From Lachnospiraceae bacterium (lineage in GTDB: Bacteria > Bacillota > Clostridia > Lachnospirales > Lachnospiraceae), in NCBI GenBank assembly GCA_024680055.1, contig JAILCP010000088.1, positions 1-47,002 on the forward strand: a DNA stretch of 47,002 nucleotides. The letters are read 5' to 3'. Numbering within the stretch: position 1 is the first letter of the stretch; each line of letters starts with the position of its first letter. The translations under genes were made by a program, and so were the position numbers. A model generated the notes under the pieces. It was given only the letters and a program-made list of their open reading frames with translations. It was not told the origin of the DNA and searched no databases. Shown here in pieces: positions 8,762 through 17,574 of this stretch.

Positions 8762-10519
8762 TTATGCACCTACCTTCCACTGTACTGATTTCATATATTC
8801 TCCAAACATGGACTCATATCTTCCTTGTTGGTTTATAAGCTCCTGATGAGTGCCCTTCTCTATACAACTTCCTTCTTGAAGCACATAGATACAATCTGCA
8901 TCCACCACCGTAGTCAATCGATGGGCAATCATGATTACCGTTTTATCTTTGGCAAGTTCCTCGAAGGCTTTTTGTACACTGCTTTCGTTATCCGGATCTG
9001 CAAAGGCAGTGGCTTCATCCAATATTACAATCGGAGCATTCTTTAAAAAGGCTCTTGCAATAGCAATTCGCTGCTGTTCTCCACCGGAAAGATAGGTTCC
9101 TTTTGCCCCGATAACGGTGTGAATTCCATCCGGAAGTTTTTCGATGATATCCTGACACTGTGCTTTTTTCAAAGCTTGTAAAACCTGTTCTTCACTTGCC
9201 TTTGGGTTGGCCATACGAACATTGTCAAGTATACTTTCTTTTAACAAATGACTGTCCTGAAATACAAAGGAAATGTTCTTCATCAATTCCTGTTCATCAA
9301 TGTCTTTTACATCAACTCCACCGATTTTAATACTCCCTTCTTTTACATCAAAAAATCTTGCAATCAGTTGTGCCGTAGTTGTTTTTCCTCCGCCGCTAGG
9401 TCCCACAAACGCCACATGCGACCCCTCTCTAATGGTAATGTTCATGTTAGAAATGGCATTTTTCGTGGCATTTGGATAACAATAAGATACATTTTCCAAT
9501 GTAATCTCTGTATTGGTTGGCATAGGTTTTTTCCCTCCTCTTTGAAGGGAATCGATTTCAAAAATATGATTCACTCTTGTTATGGCATCCACCACCGTCA
9601 TCTCCTGTTCTCCGGAGTATGCCAACTTGGTCATGGCAACTGTCAAAAGCGGTGTCACCATAATGTAATACATGGTATTTAACAAAAGTTCCCCACTGAC
9701 ACCATTTCTTCCAAAGAAATATGCCCCTGCAATTAAAGCCACAAAAACAGCATTGATGGCAGTAATATATCGCACCATAGGCCCTGACATTTTCTTTGTA
9801 TAGTCCGTTGCCCAGGAGGTAAAATCATCAATGGCATTACTGAAGCGTTTAAAACTGAATACCGTCTGTCCAAAGGTTTTAACCACCGGAATTCCTCGTA
9901 CATATTCCACACCTTCATTGGAAATCACTTCCATGGCATTTTGATAATACTTCATGCTCTCCTGCATTTTGGGTCCCATCATCCCTGCGATAAAACAAAA
10001 TCCAATCAAAACAGGAATGAGACATAGCACTCCGATTTTCCAGTCAAATCCAATCATCAATACAGCGATGCCAACCGGTGTTGCCGCTGCTACCGCCTTA
10101 TCCGGAAGGTTATGGGCGATGTAGGTTTCTGTGGCTGCCGTGGAATCATTGACGGTGCGTCGAATCTTACCGGTACCCTCCTCATCAAACACTCCAAGAG
10201 GCAACGTCATAATATGTTTCATCAGGCTCTTTCTCATCACCGCCTGAATATGAAATGCCGCTAAATGGGTGCATAAAAGTGCCAACACATATAGTAACAT
10301 GGAAATCAAAACCACACCGACAGCCTTCCAACCAAGGGCAGGAATCTCATCCAAATGTTTACCCGAAATGGCAATTTTCAACAGCTTCCATATTTCATAA
10401 TAGGGTACCATAGCTAAAAGGGCGCTGACTGCTGCCAGAAAACGGCCTAAAAATATGGTTTTTTCATAACCGTCCATATACGGCTTTATTAATTTTAACG
10501 GATTTTGTTTTACTTTCAT
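8762..10519 (-). CDS. ABC exporter half-transporter, first gene of pair
   Basis: Membrane-ATPase fusion of 585 residues. Membrane domain ~20-315, Walker A GPSGGGKTT (~371), signature LSGGEQQR (~473), Walker B IVILDEAT and switch region IAHRLTT are present. Unlike the partner it has AFADPDNE after Walker B, still within normal variation for this family. ATG 10519 has AAGGAGGAA (10524-10532) at ideal distance; the longer open frame to 10558 would run into the TetR gene. Position right behind a TetR gene (14-nt gap) suggests an inducible efflux pair. Substrate unknown; the iron-regulated paired exporters of Clostridia have the same layout. Confidence 0.9.
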   Translation of the reverse strand: MKVKQNPLKLIKPYMDGYEKTIFLGRFLAAVSALLAMVPYYEIWKLLKIAISGKHLDEIPALGWKAVGVVLISMLLYVLALLCTHLAAFHIQAVMRKSLMKHIMTLPLGVFDEEGTGKIRRTVNDSTAATETYIAHNLPDKAVAAATPVGIAVLMIGFDWKIGVLCLIPVLIGFCFIAGMMGPKMQESMKYYQNAMEVISNEGVEYVRGIPVVKTFGQTVFSFKRFSNAIDDFTSWATDYTKKMSGPMVRYITAINAVFVALIAGAYFFGRNGVSGELLLNTMYYIMVTPLLTVAMTKLAYSGEQEMTVVDAITRVNHIFEIDSLQRGGKKPMPTNTEITLENVSYCYPNATKNAISNMNITIREGSHVAFVGPSGGGKTTTAQLIARFFDVKEGSIKIGGVDVKDIDEQELMKNISFVFQDSHLLKESILDNVRMANPKASEEQVLQALKKAQCQDIIEKLPDGIHTVIGAKGTYLSGGEQQRIAIARAFLKNAPIVILDEATAFADPDNESSVQKAFEELAKDKTVIMIAHRLTTVVDADCIYVLQEGSCIEKGTHQELINQQGRYESMFGEYMKSVQWKVGA

Positions 10520-10533
10520 GTTCTTCCTCCTTT

Positions 10534-11145
10534 TTAAATTCCAAGTATCCCTTTCCAACCCGGCATAAAAAATTCTTCTACCGTATCAAGATAATGTTCG
10601 ATTTGATTCCGTTCATACCCATGAACAATGGGTTCAAAAAGTGCTGTCATATAAGCGCTGATAATAATGTGAAGTTCTTCCCGACTCACATCCTTTACCT
10701 TATAACCGGAATCTTTGATGACCTGCAATGCCTGCCAAAACTTTTCTTCATGATCCTTAACCATATCATGAAGGAAATTTTCATATTTGGTACCGCCGCT
10801 GCAATTTAGCAGTAATACAAATTCTTCAGCATAGGGTATCACCGCTTCCCTCATCATCTCAATTTCCGATTGCATATGAATACCGGAAAAACTATGATTT
10901 TCAACCTGCTCATAGGATGTTTTTATATGCTGATTCATCCATTTTGACAATGCATGGATTCCCGGCTCCACAACTTTGCAAAACAAATCTTCCTTATCCT
11001 TGCAATGACGGTACAACCCGGGAGACGTGATTCCTGCCCTCTTTGCAATGTCCCGAATCGACGTTTTTTCAAATCCTTTTTCTAAAAATTCATATTTGGC
11101 TGCTTCAAGTACCCTTTGATGGGTTTGTGTTTTATCCCTTGGCAT
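10534..11145 (-). CDS. TetR/AcrR family regulator of the ABC exporter operon
   Basis: One-component repressor of 203 residues. The N-terminal helix-turn-helix (residues ~10-56, IRDIAKRAGITSPGLYRHCKDKEDLF) is canonical; the C-terminal ligand domain is not assignable. First gene of a three-gene operon with the two ABC halves. GGGGGA lies 7 nt before ATG 11145. A perfect inverted repeat GTTATC-AAC-GATAAC lies 48 nt upstream and is the likely operator, giving autoregulation and control of the exporter (inference). Confidence 0.9.
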   Translation of the reverse strand: MPRDKTQTHQRVLEAAKYEFLEKGFEKTSIRDIAKRAGITSPGLYRHCKDKEDLFCKVVEPGIHALSKWMNQHIKTSYEQVENHSFSGIHMQSEIEMMREAVIPYAEEFVLLLNCSGGTKYENFLHDMVKDHEEKFWQALQVIKDSGYKVKDVSREELHIIISAYMTALFEPIVHGYERNQIEHYLDTVEEFFMPGWKGILGI

Positions 11146-11192
11146 ACTTTCCCCCTTCTGAAATGTACTATATGGGTTTTACCCCCTTGTTA

Positions 11193-11207
11193 GTTATCAA
11201 CGATAAC
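11193..11207. promoter_or_regulatory. Inverted repeat, candidate TetR operator
   Basis: GTTATC AAC GATAAC, a perfect 15-bp dyad between the TetR gene and the terminator behind it. A second palindrome GTTAAC lies at 11213-11218, with the same GTTA half-site. Placement fits autoregulation. Confidence 0.5.
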
Positions 11208-11220
11208 CAATTGTTAACCA

Positions 11221-11252
11221 ACAAAAATAAAAGAGACCCAAAAGGTCTCTTT
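11221..11252 (-). terminator. Terminator of the Bce-type permease gene
   Basis: Perfect 9-bp stem AAAGAGACC (11230-11238) with GGTCTCTTT (11244-11252), 5-nt loop, followed on the minus strand by a T-rich tract (complement of 11221-11230). Confidence 0.8.
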
Positions 11253-11371
11253 CTTATCATTAAATATTCATTTTGCATGTTGTTGGTATGCTTCATGGTA
11301 TGTTCTCCGCGTTTTGTTATCGTCATTCGCCTACAATGTTAGCATTGACTAACTCCTCTGTCAAGATTTTT

Positions 11372-13390
11372 TTACGACTCTGAAATGATTTGTTTGCTGC
11401 TCATATAAGAGATTATAAAATAACCTCCGTAAACCAACGCCAAAATTCCTCCGGATACAAAAATGGAATTCCACATTTTCCAGGTACCAAGGGATTCCAA
11501 AAACATGGTGGCAAACTTCATTCCTGCAATACTGTGAATAATAGCAAGCCCTAGCGGTAAAAGGAAAAAGATGGCCAGCTGTGTCCGTAAAGAACCTAAA
11601 ATATCTTTTTCTTCCACGCCGATTTTTCTCAAGATTCCATATCTGTCCACACTGTCCACGCACTCTGACAGACTCTTTAAGGAAAGAATGGCTCCGCTGG
11701 ACACTAAGAATACCAAGCCGATGTAAATTCCAAGGAAGGCAAGTACAGCGCCAAGTCCTAACGCACTGTCAGCCACCTCTGTTTTGGTGGTGTAAACATA
11801 CTCCAACGGCTTTTCGTCGGTTTCCTTTTCCATAATTTTCTCAAATCGTTCTTTTTGCTGTTTTTCAATTTTTTCTATCGCTGTTTTATCTTTTGTGATG
11901 TAGTTTCCGATAAAATAAGCAACATCACTCTTTTGATTCTTTACCACTTCATCCGGAACAACCACCACTCCGCTGTTGGTTCTGGATGCGCTAAGCTGAA
12001 GGAAACCGTTTTGACACTTTTTATATTTCGGGCTTAGTTTCTGTCCAAAAACCTCAATGGCGGTGTTGGCTTTTAAAGCAGCATCCCGATAGGTTTTCAT
12101 GGACTGAAAATTACAAAGTACAATATACTGTCCCTTTGCAAGGCTCAAAGGTTTCTGATGATATAGCATCCTAAGATGATTGTAATCACTGATACCTACA
12201 ATCTCCTCTTTGTTTCCTGTTTGCAAAAACGGTACGCTTTTCTTAATGTCATCCGACAATTCTCCAAAGGAATCCTCTATGGTAAAATCTTTATCTCGAT
12301 AGGTGGAAAAAGTAACGTATTCCCCCATATTTTCTCCAATGTCATAGCCATATTTTTCATATAATTTACCCGTATCCTTAATATCCGGATCCTTGATTTC
12401 CACATCCACATCTGCAGGACACAAGGCTTGAAGATTGTGGTTCATGGAATTTCTCACGGCAAAAGAGGAAGAAATGGCGCATATGGTAACAAACAACATC
12501 AGACAGATTACCGTCATGGCAAACACCATGGTATTTATCATGCTGCTGATTTGTCGAAAGGTAAACGCATGGATGGAACGGTAATAGGTGTTCTTCATGG
12601 ACATAATCAGTCGCAGAATTGCTCCTGACACAGACCAGAAAATGAAAAAGGTACTCACCATTCCCGTTATGATCGAAGCAATCATTTTCGCTTCATTTAA
12701 TTCCGTGTAATTCCATCCCACTTGATAATAAGCACATCCCAGGGCTGCTGCCGCCAGTATAAATACCACAAAACACACAAAGAGATTTTTGTTGTGAATG
12801 GTCTCTGACTTTTTACCGCTCCTCATTAAATCAATCAGCTTCATTTTGGTAACTGCCACATTATTTAAAACAATCACCATCAAATACATAATGACAAAAT
12901 ACAGTACGGTTTTTTGTGCTGCTTCCACAGAAAAAGTAAACTGATAAGCCGTCATATCCGCTTCAAACAAATTGGCTACCAAAACACTCATAAGCTGGGA
13001 CAATCCAATTCCAAAAATCAGTCCCACCAAAAGTGAGATTCCGCCAATGACCACTGTTTCTGTCAACAACATTTTGGACACCTGCCACTTACTCATGCCA
13101 AGTGACATATAAATGGCAAATTCCCCATGTCTTCTCTTCATTAAAAACCGACTGGCATACACAATCAAAAGCGCCAACACCACTGCCACAAAAACACTGG
13201 TCATGGAAATGGAGCTTTTCAGCATTTTTACAATTTCTCTCGTACTTTGATTCATTTCCATCATAGCCGCTTGACTACCGATGGCATTAAACACATAAAA
13301 CACGGATACACCGATAATCAGTGTAAAAAAATAGATGGCATAATCTTTCATGCTTCTTTTTACATTGCGAAGTGACATTTTAAATAGCAT
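11372..13390 (-). CDS. Bce-type ABC transporter permease (FtsX family)
   Basis: Large permease of 672 residues, the length and layout of BceB/VraG/PsdB: ten membrane helices with FtsX-type blocks at both ends and one big extracytoplasmic domain (~310-545) between helices 7 and 8, where the peptide antibiotic or its lipid-II complex is sensed. It starts MLFKMSLRNVKRSMKDYAIY, a classic BceB beginning. ATG 13390 follows GGAGGT (13401-13406) with a somewhat long 10-nt spacer; it overlaps the ATPase gene by 11 bp, so the two are translationally coupled. Known family role: resistance to and sensing of peptide antibiotics together with the kinase. Which antibiotic is unknown. Confidence 0.92.
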   Translation of the reverse strand: MLFKMSLRNVKRSMKDYAIYFFTLIIGVSVFYVFNAIGSQAAMMEMNQSTREIVKMLKSSISMTSVFVAVVLALLIVYASRFLMKRRHGEFAIYMSLGMSKWQVSKMLLTETVVIGGISLLVGLIFGIGLSQLMSVLVANLFEADMTAYQFTFSVEAAQKTVLYFVIMYLMVIVLNNVAVTKMKLIDLMRSGKKSETIHNKNLFVCFVVFILAAAALGCAYYQVGWNYTELNEAKMIASIITGMVSTFFIFWSVSGAILRLIMSMKNTYYRSIHAFTFRQISSMINTMVFAMTVICLMLFVTICAISSSFAVRNSMNHNLQALCPADVDVEIKDPDIKDTGKLYEKYGYDIGENMGEYVTFSTYRDKDFTIEDSFGELSDDIKKSVPFLQTGNKEEIVGISDYNHLRMLYHQKPLSLAKGQYIVLCNFQSMKTYRDAALKANTAIEVFGQKLSPKYKKCQNGFLQLSASRTNSGVVVVPDEVVKNQKSDVAYFIGNYITKDKTAIEKIEKQQKERFEKIMEKETDEKPLEYVYTTKTEVADSALGLGAVLAFLGIYIGLVFLVSSGAILSLKSLSECVDSVDRYGILRKIGVEEKDILGSLRTQLAIFFLLPLGLAIIHSIAGMKFATMFLESLGTWKMWNSIFVSGGILALVYGGYFIISYMSSKQIISES

Positions 13391-14144
13391 CGGCAACATC
13401 ACCTCCAAGCAAGGTCATCACATTGATGATTTTATTGAAAAATTCCTTTCTGGTGTCTCCACCTTTTGCAATTTGATGGAACACCTTTCCATCTCTGATA
13501 AATACCACTCTTCCGGCATAGCTTGCGGAAAAACTATCATGGGTAACCATCATAATGGTGGCATTTAAATCTTTATTCAAAAACGCAAACCGCTCCAAAA
13601 GCATGGCGGATGATTTGGAATCCAATGCTCCGGTCGGTTCATCTGCAAGAATTAATTTTGGTTTTGTTACAATGGCCCTTGCCGATGCCACCCTCTGTTT
13701 TTCTCCTCCGGACATTTGATACGGATATTTCGTCAAAACATGGGTAATACCAAGCTGCTCTGCCACCGTCTTGATTCGTCGTTCAATTTCTTTTACCGGC
13801 ACCTTCTGAATGGAAAGTGCCAGTGATATATTTTCATATGCGGTCAAGGTGTCCAAAAGATTAAAATCCTGAAATATAAATCCAAGATTATCTCTTCGAA
13901 ACTTATTCAGATGTTTTCCCTTCAAGGTGGTTACATCTTTTCCCTCCAGATAAATATGTCCGCTGCTTACCTTATCAATGGTGGAAATGCAGTTCAAAAG
14001 GGTGGTCTTTCCACTTCCGGAAGCTCCCATAATGGCCACGAATTCTCCCTTGTTCACAGTAAGGGAAATATCATCAATGGCCTTTGTCAGACTTGATTTG
14101 TTTCCGTAATACTTTTCTATTTGTTCAACCTTCAGTAATTCCAT
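13380..14144 (-). CDS. Bce-type ABC transporter ATPase
   Basis: ATPase of 254 residues partnering the permease that follows. Walker A GASGSGKTT (~39-47), Q-loop FIFQDFNLL, signature MSGGEKQR, Walker B LILADEPTGALD and switch MVTHD are intact; the ADEPTGALDS string marks the MacB/BceA group. ATG 14144 has GAGGAG about 7 nt upstream. The 102-bp gap before it carries a BceR-type operator, so this gene pair has its own promoter under control of the two-component system encoded just upstream. A C-terminal extension after the switch (~40 residues) is normal for BceA. Confidence 0.93.
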   Translation of the reverse strand: MELLKVEQIEKYYGNKSSLTKAIDDISLTVNKGEFVAIMGASGSGKTTLLNCISTIDKVSSGHIYLEGKDVTTLKGKHLNKFRRDNLGFIFQDFNLLDTLTAYENISLALSIQKVPVKEIERRIKTVAEQLGITHVLTKYPYQMSGGEKQRVASARAIVTKPKLILADEPTGALDSKSSAMLLERFAFLNKDLNATIMMVTHDSFSASYAGRVVFIRDGKVFHQIAKGGDTRKEFFNKIINVMTLLGGDVADAI

Positions 14145-14226
14145 AAAAGTATCTCCTCTCTTTTCTTTCTGTCCTATACTCTACTTTTATTTTCACCGGT
14201 TGTCGCAAATCTAATCTTACGTAACC

Positions 14227-14240
14227 TTACATCTTTGTAA
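14227..14240. promoter_or_regulatory. BceR-type operator ahead of the transporter genes
   Basis: TTACA TCTT TGTAA matches the established TnACA-N4-TGTAA binding site of BceR-like regulators exactly. It lies just past the kinase stop codon and about 83 nt ahead of the ATPase start. A second palindrome, TTACGTAA, is at 14217-14224, on the promoter side. No clear -35 box is seen downstream, as expected for an activated promoter. Confidence 0.75.
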
Positions 14241-14246
14241 CATTGA

Positions 14247-15266
14247 CTACCTTTCTTCTCTCATAAAAAAATCATTTTTACCAAATAGAATTTCCACCCG
14301 GGTATATTCTCCCTGCTTTGAAAAAATACCAATTCCATGTCCCAATCGGTCGCACAGACTTTTTACAATATAAAGACCCATACCGGTAGACGTTCTTCCC
14401 TTTCTTCCGTTTTCCCCGGTAAACGTCTTCTCAAACACCCGTTGCAAATCTCCCTCCGGAATTCCAAGACCATTATCCGTAAAAGAAAGCTTTACACCTT
14501 CTTTTGTCTCTTCTCCCACAATCTCAAGATGCAACCCTTCATTTTCCGCCCTGTATTTCATACTGTTACTCATTAACTGATTCAAAATGAATTCCAACCA
14601 TTTTCCATCGGTCATCACCGTTTTATCAAGGCCCCTTGTCTCTATCGTGGCATCCAAAAGTTGCAAACTTTCTTTGTTTTTCAATGCCACGTTTCCAAAT
14701 ATCTTTTTCAGTTCCACTTCCTGAATCAGGTAATCTTTTCCCGCATTCTCGCTTCTGGCATAAAAAAGCACATTCTCCACATGTTCATCCATCATCCTTA
14801 GCTGATAAATCATTTTATCCTTGGTAATGGAATTGTTATGGCACATTAATCTTATGCCTGCCAAAGGTATTTTTATCTCATGAACCCATAGTTCTATATA
14901 TTCTCGAAATTCCTGGCTTTTTTTTCGACCTGCTGCCACCTGTTCCATCATGGACTTATCGCTCTCTCGCAACGCCTCATACAGCACTTTTCCCTCATAA
15001 AATCTAGGTTCTTTTATCATTTCGCAAAGCAGGTACTTCTGGTCCAGTTCTTCTAAATTTCTTTGCAATTTATCATAAAATTCTCTTTTTCTCGTATAAT
15101 CCCACAGCACTGCGCCTATCAGCGCAATCATATAAATAACCAAAATGGTCGCCATCTCACTTACCGCTGCATGGTACGCCCGCAAAAACAAACACACGAC
15201 TCCCATGCCCAACAAATGAAACCCTACAACTCCCATGTAATCTTTCAAATATGCTTTCCACATCAT
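14247..15266 (-). CDS. Bce-type intramembrane-sensing histidine kinase
   Basis: Histidine kinase of 339 residues with two close membrane helices (~12-30 and ~36-54) and almost no extracytoplasmic loop, the mark of BceS kinases that read out their ABC transporter rather than a ligand. The phospho-acceptor is His129 in WVHEIKIPLAG. The ATPase part has the N box (NQLMSNSMKY), G1 DNGLGIPE, and G2 TGMGLYIVK. ATG 15266 overlaps the response-regulator stop by 4 nt (ATGA), so the pair is coupled. Sits directly before bceAB-like genes, its functional partners. Confidence 0.93.
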   Translation of the reverse strand: MMWKAYLKDYMGVVGFHLLGMGVVCLFLRAYHAAVSEMATILVIYMIALIGAVLWDYTRKREFYDKLQRNLEELDQKYLLCEMIKEPRFYEGKVLYEALRESDKSMMEQVAAGRKKSQEFREYIELWVHEIKIPLAGIRLMCHNNSITKDKMIYQLRMMDEHVENVLFYARSENAGKDYLIQEVELKKIFGNVALKNKESLQLLDATIETRGLDKTVMTDGKWLEFILNQLMSNSMKYRAENEGLHLEIVGEETKEGVKLSFTDNGLGIPEGDLQRVFEKTFTGENGRKGRTSTGMGLYIVKSLCDRLGHGIGIFSKQGEYTRVEILFGKNDFFMREER

Positions 15267-15925
15267 TTCAATCGATACCCCTGTTTCTTTCGCGTTTCTA
15301 TTCCTTCTTCGATTCCCAGCTCACTTAACTTGGTTCGAAGTCTACTGATGTTCACCGTCAAGGCATTATCGTTGATGTATTCCTCGTTATCCCAAAGAGC
15401 TGTCATCAACTCATCCCTGGAAACAATACTTCCACGCTTTTCCAGTAACAACTGAAATATAATCATTTCATTTTTCGTTAAAATCTGCTCCTTCTCACCC
15501 CTTGTCAGAGTCCCTTTTACCGTGCTCACTTTTACATCATCATAGTTAAGCTGCCCTCCCGATGGATTCTGTCGTCTTAACACCGCCGATATGCGAAGCA
15601 GTAAAATCGTAGGATTATACGGTTTTGTTACATAATCATCTGCCCCAAAACTCATGCTTAAAACCTCATCCATCTCTGATGTTCTGCTGGTCAACATAAT
15701 CACCGGTGTGTTTTTCTCCTTGCGATACTCCTGCAAAATTGCTTCTCCGTTTTCTCCCGGCAAATTAATATCAAGAAGAATCAGATCCACTTCCATATTC
15801 TTAAGCTGCTCTGCCACATTCTCAAAGTTGTCCACTTCCGCCACATCATATCCGGCATTTTTCAACAAAATCAAAACCTCTTCTCTTAAGGCTCTGTCAT
15901 CTTCAATCACTGCTATTTTATACAT
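15263..15925 (-). CDS. OmpR-family response regulator of the Bce module
   Basis: Response regulator of 220 residues: receiver domain (acidic pocket near residues 9-10, phospho-acceptor Asp52 in LLDINLPG, conserved Lys in VTKPY) and a C-terminal winged helix. Expected to activate the transporter genes through the TnACA-N4-TGTAA site at 14227-14240. ATG 15925 is chosen (MYKIAVIEDD start, GAGGA about 10 nt upstream); an open frame back to 15997 adds 24 residues that do not belong to the family. A promoter TTGAAT-N17-TAAGAT lies at 15960-15988. Confidence 0.93.
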   Translation of the reverse strand: MYKIAVIEDDRALREEVLILLKNAGYDVAEVDNFENVAEQLKNMEVDLILLDINLPGENGEAILQEYRKEKNTPVIMLTSRTSEMDEVLSMSFGADDYVTKPYNPTILLLRISAVLRRQNPSGGQLNYDDVKVSTVKGTLTRGEKEQILTKNEMIIFQLLLEKRGSIVSRDELMTALWDNEEYINDNALTVNISRLRTKLSELGIEEGIETRKKQGYRLK

Positions 15926-15959
15926 GGCTACCCATTCCTCTTTCTCTATTACTGCTAAA

Positions 15960-15988
15960 ATCTTACAATACCTTAGTTGATAATTCAA
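15960..15988 (-). promoter_or_regulatory. Promoter of the Bce regulator-kinase genes
   Basis: On the minus strand TTGAAT (15988-15983), 17-nt spacer, TAAGAT (15965-15960). It separates this operon from the nuclease-like gene upstream. Confidence 0.5.
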
Positions 15989-16013
15989 TGGCTCCACCTA
16001 TTATCATTTTATC

Positions 16014-16844
16014 CTACAACAAGTACTCTTTGATCATATATTCTATTTCATCTGTACCAAGAGGATCTTCCAAGGTTTCCTCAGTTATCATCAATTGCCT
16101 CCCAAGATATAATCCTGTTTTGTTATATTTTTTGATACGGCGCACCGTATGATGCGCATACTCCATATCTCCCATCATCCCCCGGTGCTCCCAATATTTC
16201 ACCTCCCTTGTCCTCATATTCAAAACCGTAAAATCCGGATATATCACCTCTCCATTGTAAAGCTGCAACGGGCATTCGTATTTATACGGAACCTGATACC
16301 TTGCTAGCATGTTTGCTATGGTAAGCTCAGACTTGGAACGCACCCGCTCTCCTTTTTCCGTCTTAAAAAAGGGCACTCGGTCTGAAATTTCTTTTTTCAC
16401 ATACTCTTTAGCCAACCATTTTTCTGCATACTCTTCATCTTCCAAATCCACCGGCAAAACAAACTGCTTCACCTCCTTTGGCAAGTCCGAATACAATTGC
16501 TTTATTTTATTTGGGATTTCATTTGTTTTAACATATATCTTTTTCAGCGTTTCCTGCTCTTTTTTCAGCAGTTTTAACACCTTTTCATCATAGCTTTTTT
16601 GCAAGTGGGATTGTATAAATGACTGATTCGTCTTTTGAATGTATTTTCCGTTTGTGTCCCCCGGCGTCTCTCTCAAATAGAATTGACACGTGTTCCCGTG
16701 CCGAAATGCTCTTATCTTCCCTTCCGGCGCCTTATCTAACGCCTTTTCTTTTGCCTTAATAAACTCCTCCAACTCTAGATAACGGCTGTGCGCTTCTTGG
16801 TATACATCGGTATGGTTTAATAATCGTATTGGTCTTTGACTCAA
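16014..16844 (-). CDS. PD-(D/E)XK nuclease-like protein of unknown role
   Basis: Cytoplasmic protein of 276 residues with no name I trust. Residues ~1-165 are charged and helical, likely coiled coil in ~75-120. The C-terminal ~100 residues read like a PD-(D/E)XK fold: Glu in VRSKSELTIANML, Asp in VIYPDFTVL, then KYWEHRGM, where the usual ExK is replaced by ExH, as in some restriction-endonuclease-like families. No helicase, methylase or partner gene is next to it. A TTG at 16844 is the likely start because AGGAG (about 16853-16857) precedes it by 8 nt and no in-frame ATG or GTG is near. Its 5' flank is the 73-bp repeat array; any promoter must lie in or before the first repeat copy. Confidence 0.65.
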   Translation of the reverse strand: MSQRPIRLLNHTDVYQEAHSRYLELEEFIKAKEKALDKAPEGKIRAFRHGNTCQFYLRETPGDTNGKYIQKTNQSFIQSHLQKSYDEKVLKLLKKEQETLKKIYVKTNEIPNKIKQLYSDLPKEVKQFVLPVDLEDEEYAEKWLAKEYVKKEISDRVPFFKTEKGERVRSKSELTIANMLARYQVPYKYECPLQLYNGEVIYPDFTVLNMRTREVKYWEHRGMMGDMEYAHHTVRRIKKYNKTGLYLGRQLMITEETLEDPLGTDEIEYMIKEYLL

Positions 16845-16897
16845 ATGGTCATCTCCTTTCCTTTATGTTGTTGCTTTCTTCATTTCTTCTTCCATGG

Positions 16898-17480
16898 ATA
16901 TGAATATGGGACTGGATAACCATGACAAGCAGATATTTCCTACCTTTCGTCATTTCTTCTGCTTTCGGGGATATGCGTACAGGACTGAATAACCATGACA
17001 AGCAGATATTCTCCACTTTTCGTCATTTCTTCTGCTTCCGGGGATATGCGTACAGGACTGGGTAACCATGGCAAGCAGATATTCTCTACCTTTCGTCATT
17101 TCTTCTGCTTCCGGGGGTATGAATACGAGACTGGATAACCATGACAAGCAGATATTTCCTACCTTTCGTCATTTCTTCTGCTTCCGGGGATATGCGTACA
17201 GGACTGGATAACCATGGCAAGCAGATATTCTCTACCTTTCGTCATTTCTTCTGCTTCCGGGGGTATGAATACGAGACTGGATAACCATGACAAGCAGATA
17301 TTTCCTACCTTTCGTCATTTCTTCTGCTTCCGGGGGATCAATATAGGACTGGATAACCATGACAAGCAGATATTCTCCACTTTTCGTCATTTCTTCTGCT
17401 TCCGAGGATATGCGTACAGGACTGGGTAACCATGACAAGCAGATATTCTCCACTTTTCGTCATTTCTTCTGCTTCCGGGG
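16898..17480. repeat. Eight tandem copies of a 73-bp repeat
   Basis: Units start at 16898, 16971, 17044, 17117, 17190, 17263, 17336 (72 bp) and 17408. A partial copy precedes (16876-16897) and a decayed one follows. Conserved parts are GACTGGATAACCATGACAAG, CAGATATT and TTTCGTCATTTCTTCTGCTT; the 8-10 bases after CCGGGG vary between two types (TATGCGTACAGG or TATGAATACGAG). Units 4 and 6 are identical and units 3 and 5 nearly so, showing duplication of a 146-bp double unit. In each copy AAGCAGA can pair with TCTGCTT across a ~24-nt loop. Because 73 is not a multiple of 3 and no frame stays open throughout, it is not coding. Confidence 0.92.
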
Positions 17481-17556
17481 GTAGATAAATGAATCAGCCA
17501 GACGCTGATCAGACATAAACGGCAGATATTCTCTACTTACCTCTATTATATCTGCC
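17481..17556. repeat. Decayed ninth repeat unit with perfect hairpin
   Basis: Keeps the unit order in altered form: ATGAATCAGCCAGAC replaces ATGAATACGAGACTG, then GGCAGATATTCTCTAC matches the unit core. GGCAGATA (17521-17528) pairs perfectly with TATCTGCC (17549-17556). A second dyad ATCAGC-N5-GCTGAT lies at 17493-17509. Confidence 0.6.
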
Positions 17557-17574
17557 TGTTGCCAAATTTCAAAC

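Noticed and set aside
16950..17453. Short reading frames inside the repeats on both strands
   Set aside because: They have no ribosome sites, shift frame with each 73-bp unit and give different peptides from the same repeat.
16898..17480. CRISPR array
   Set aside because: The whole 73-bp unit is repeated with small changes. There are no unique spacers, no short palindromic repeat alternating with them, and no cas genes.
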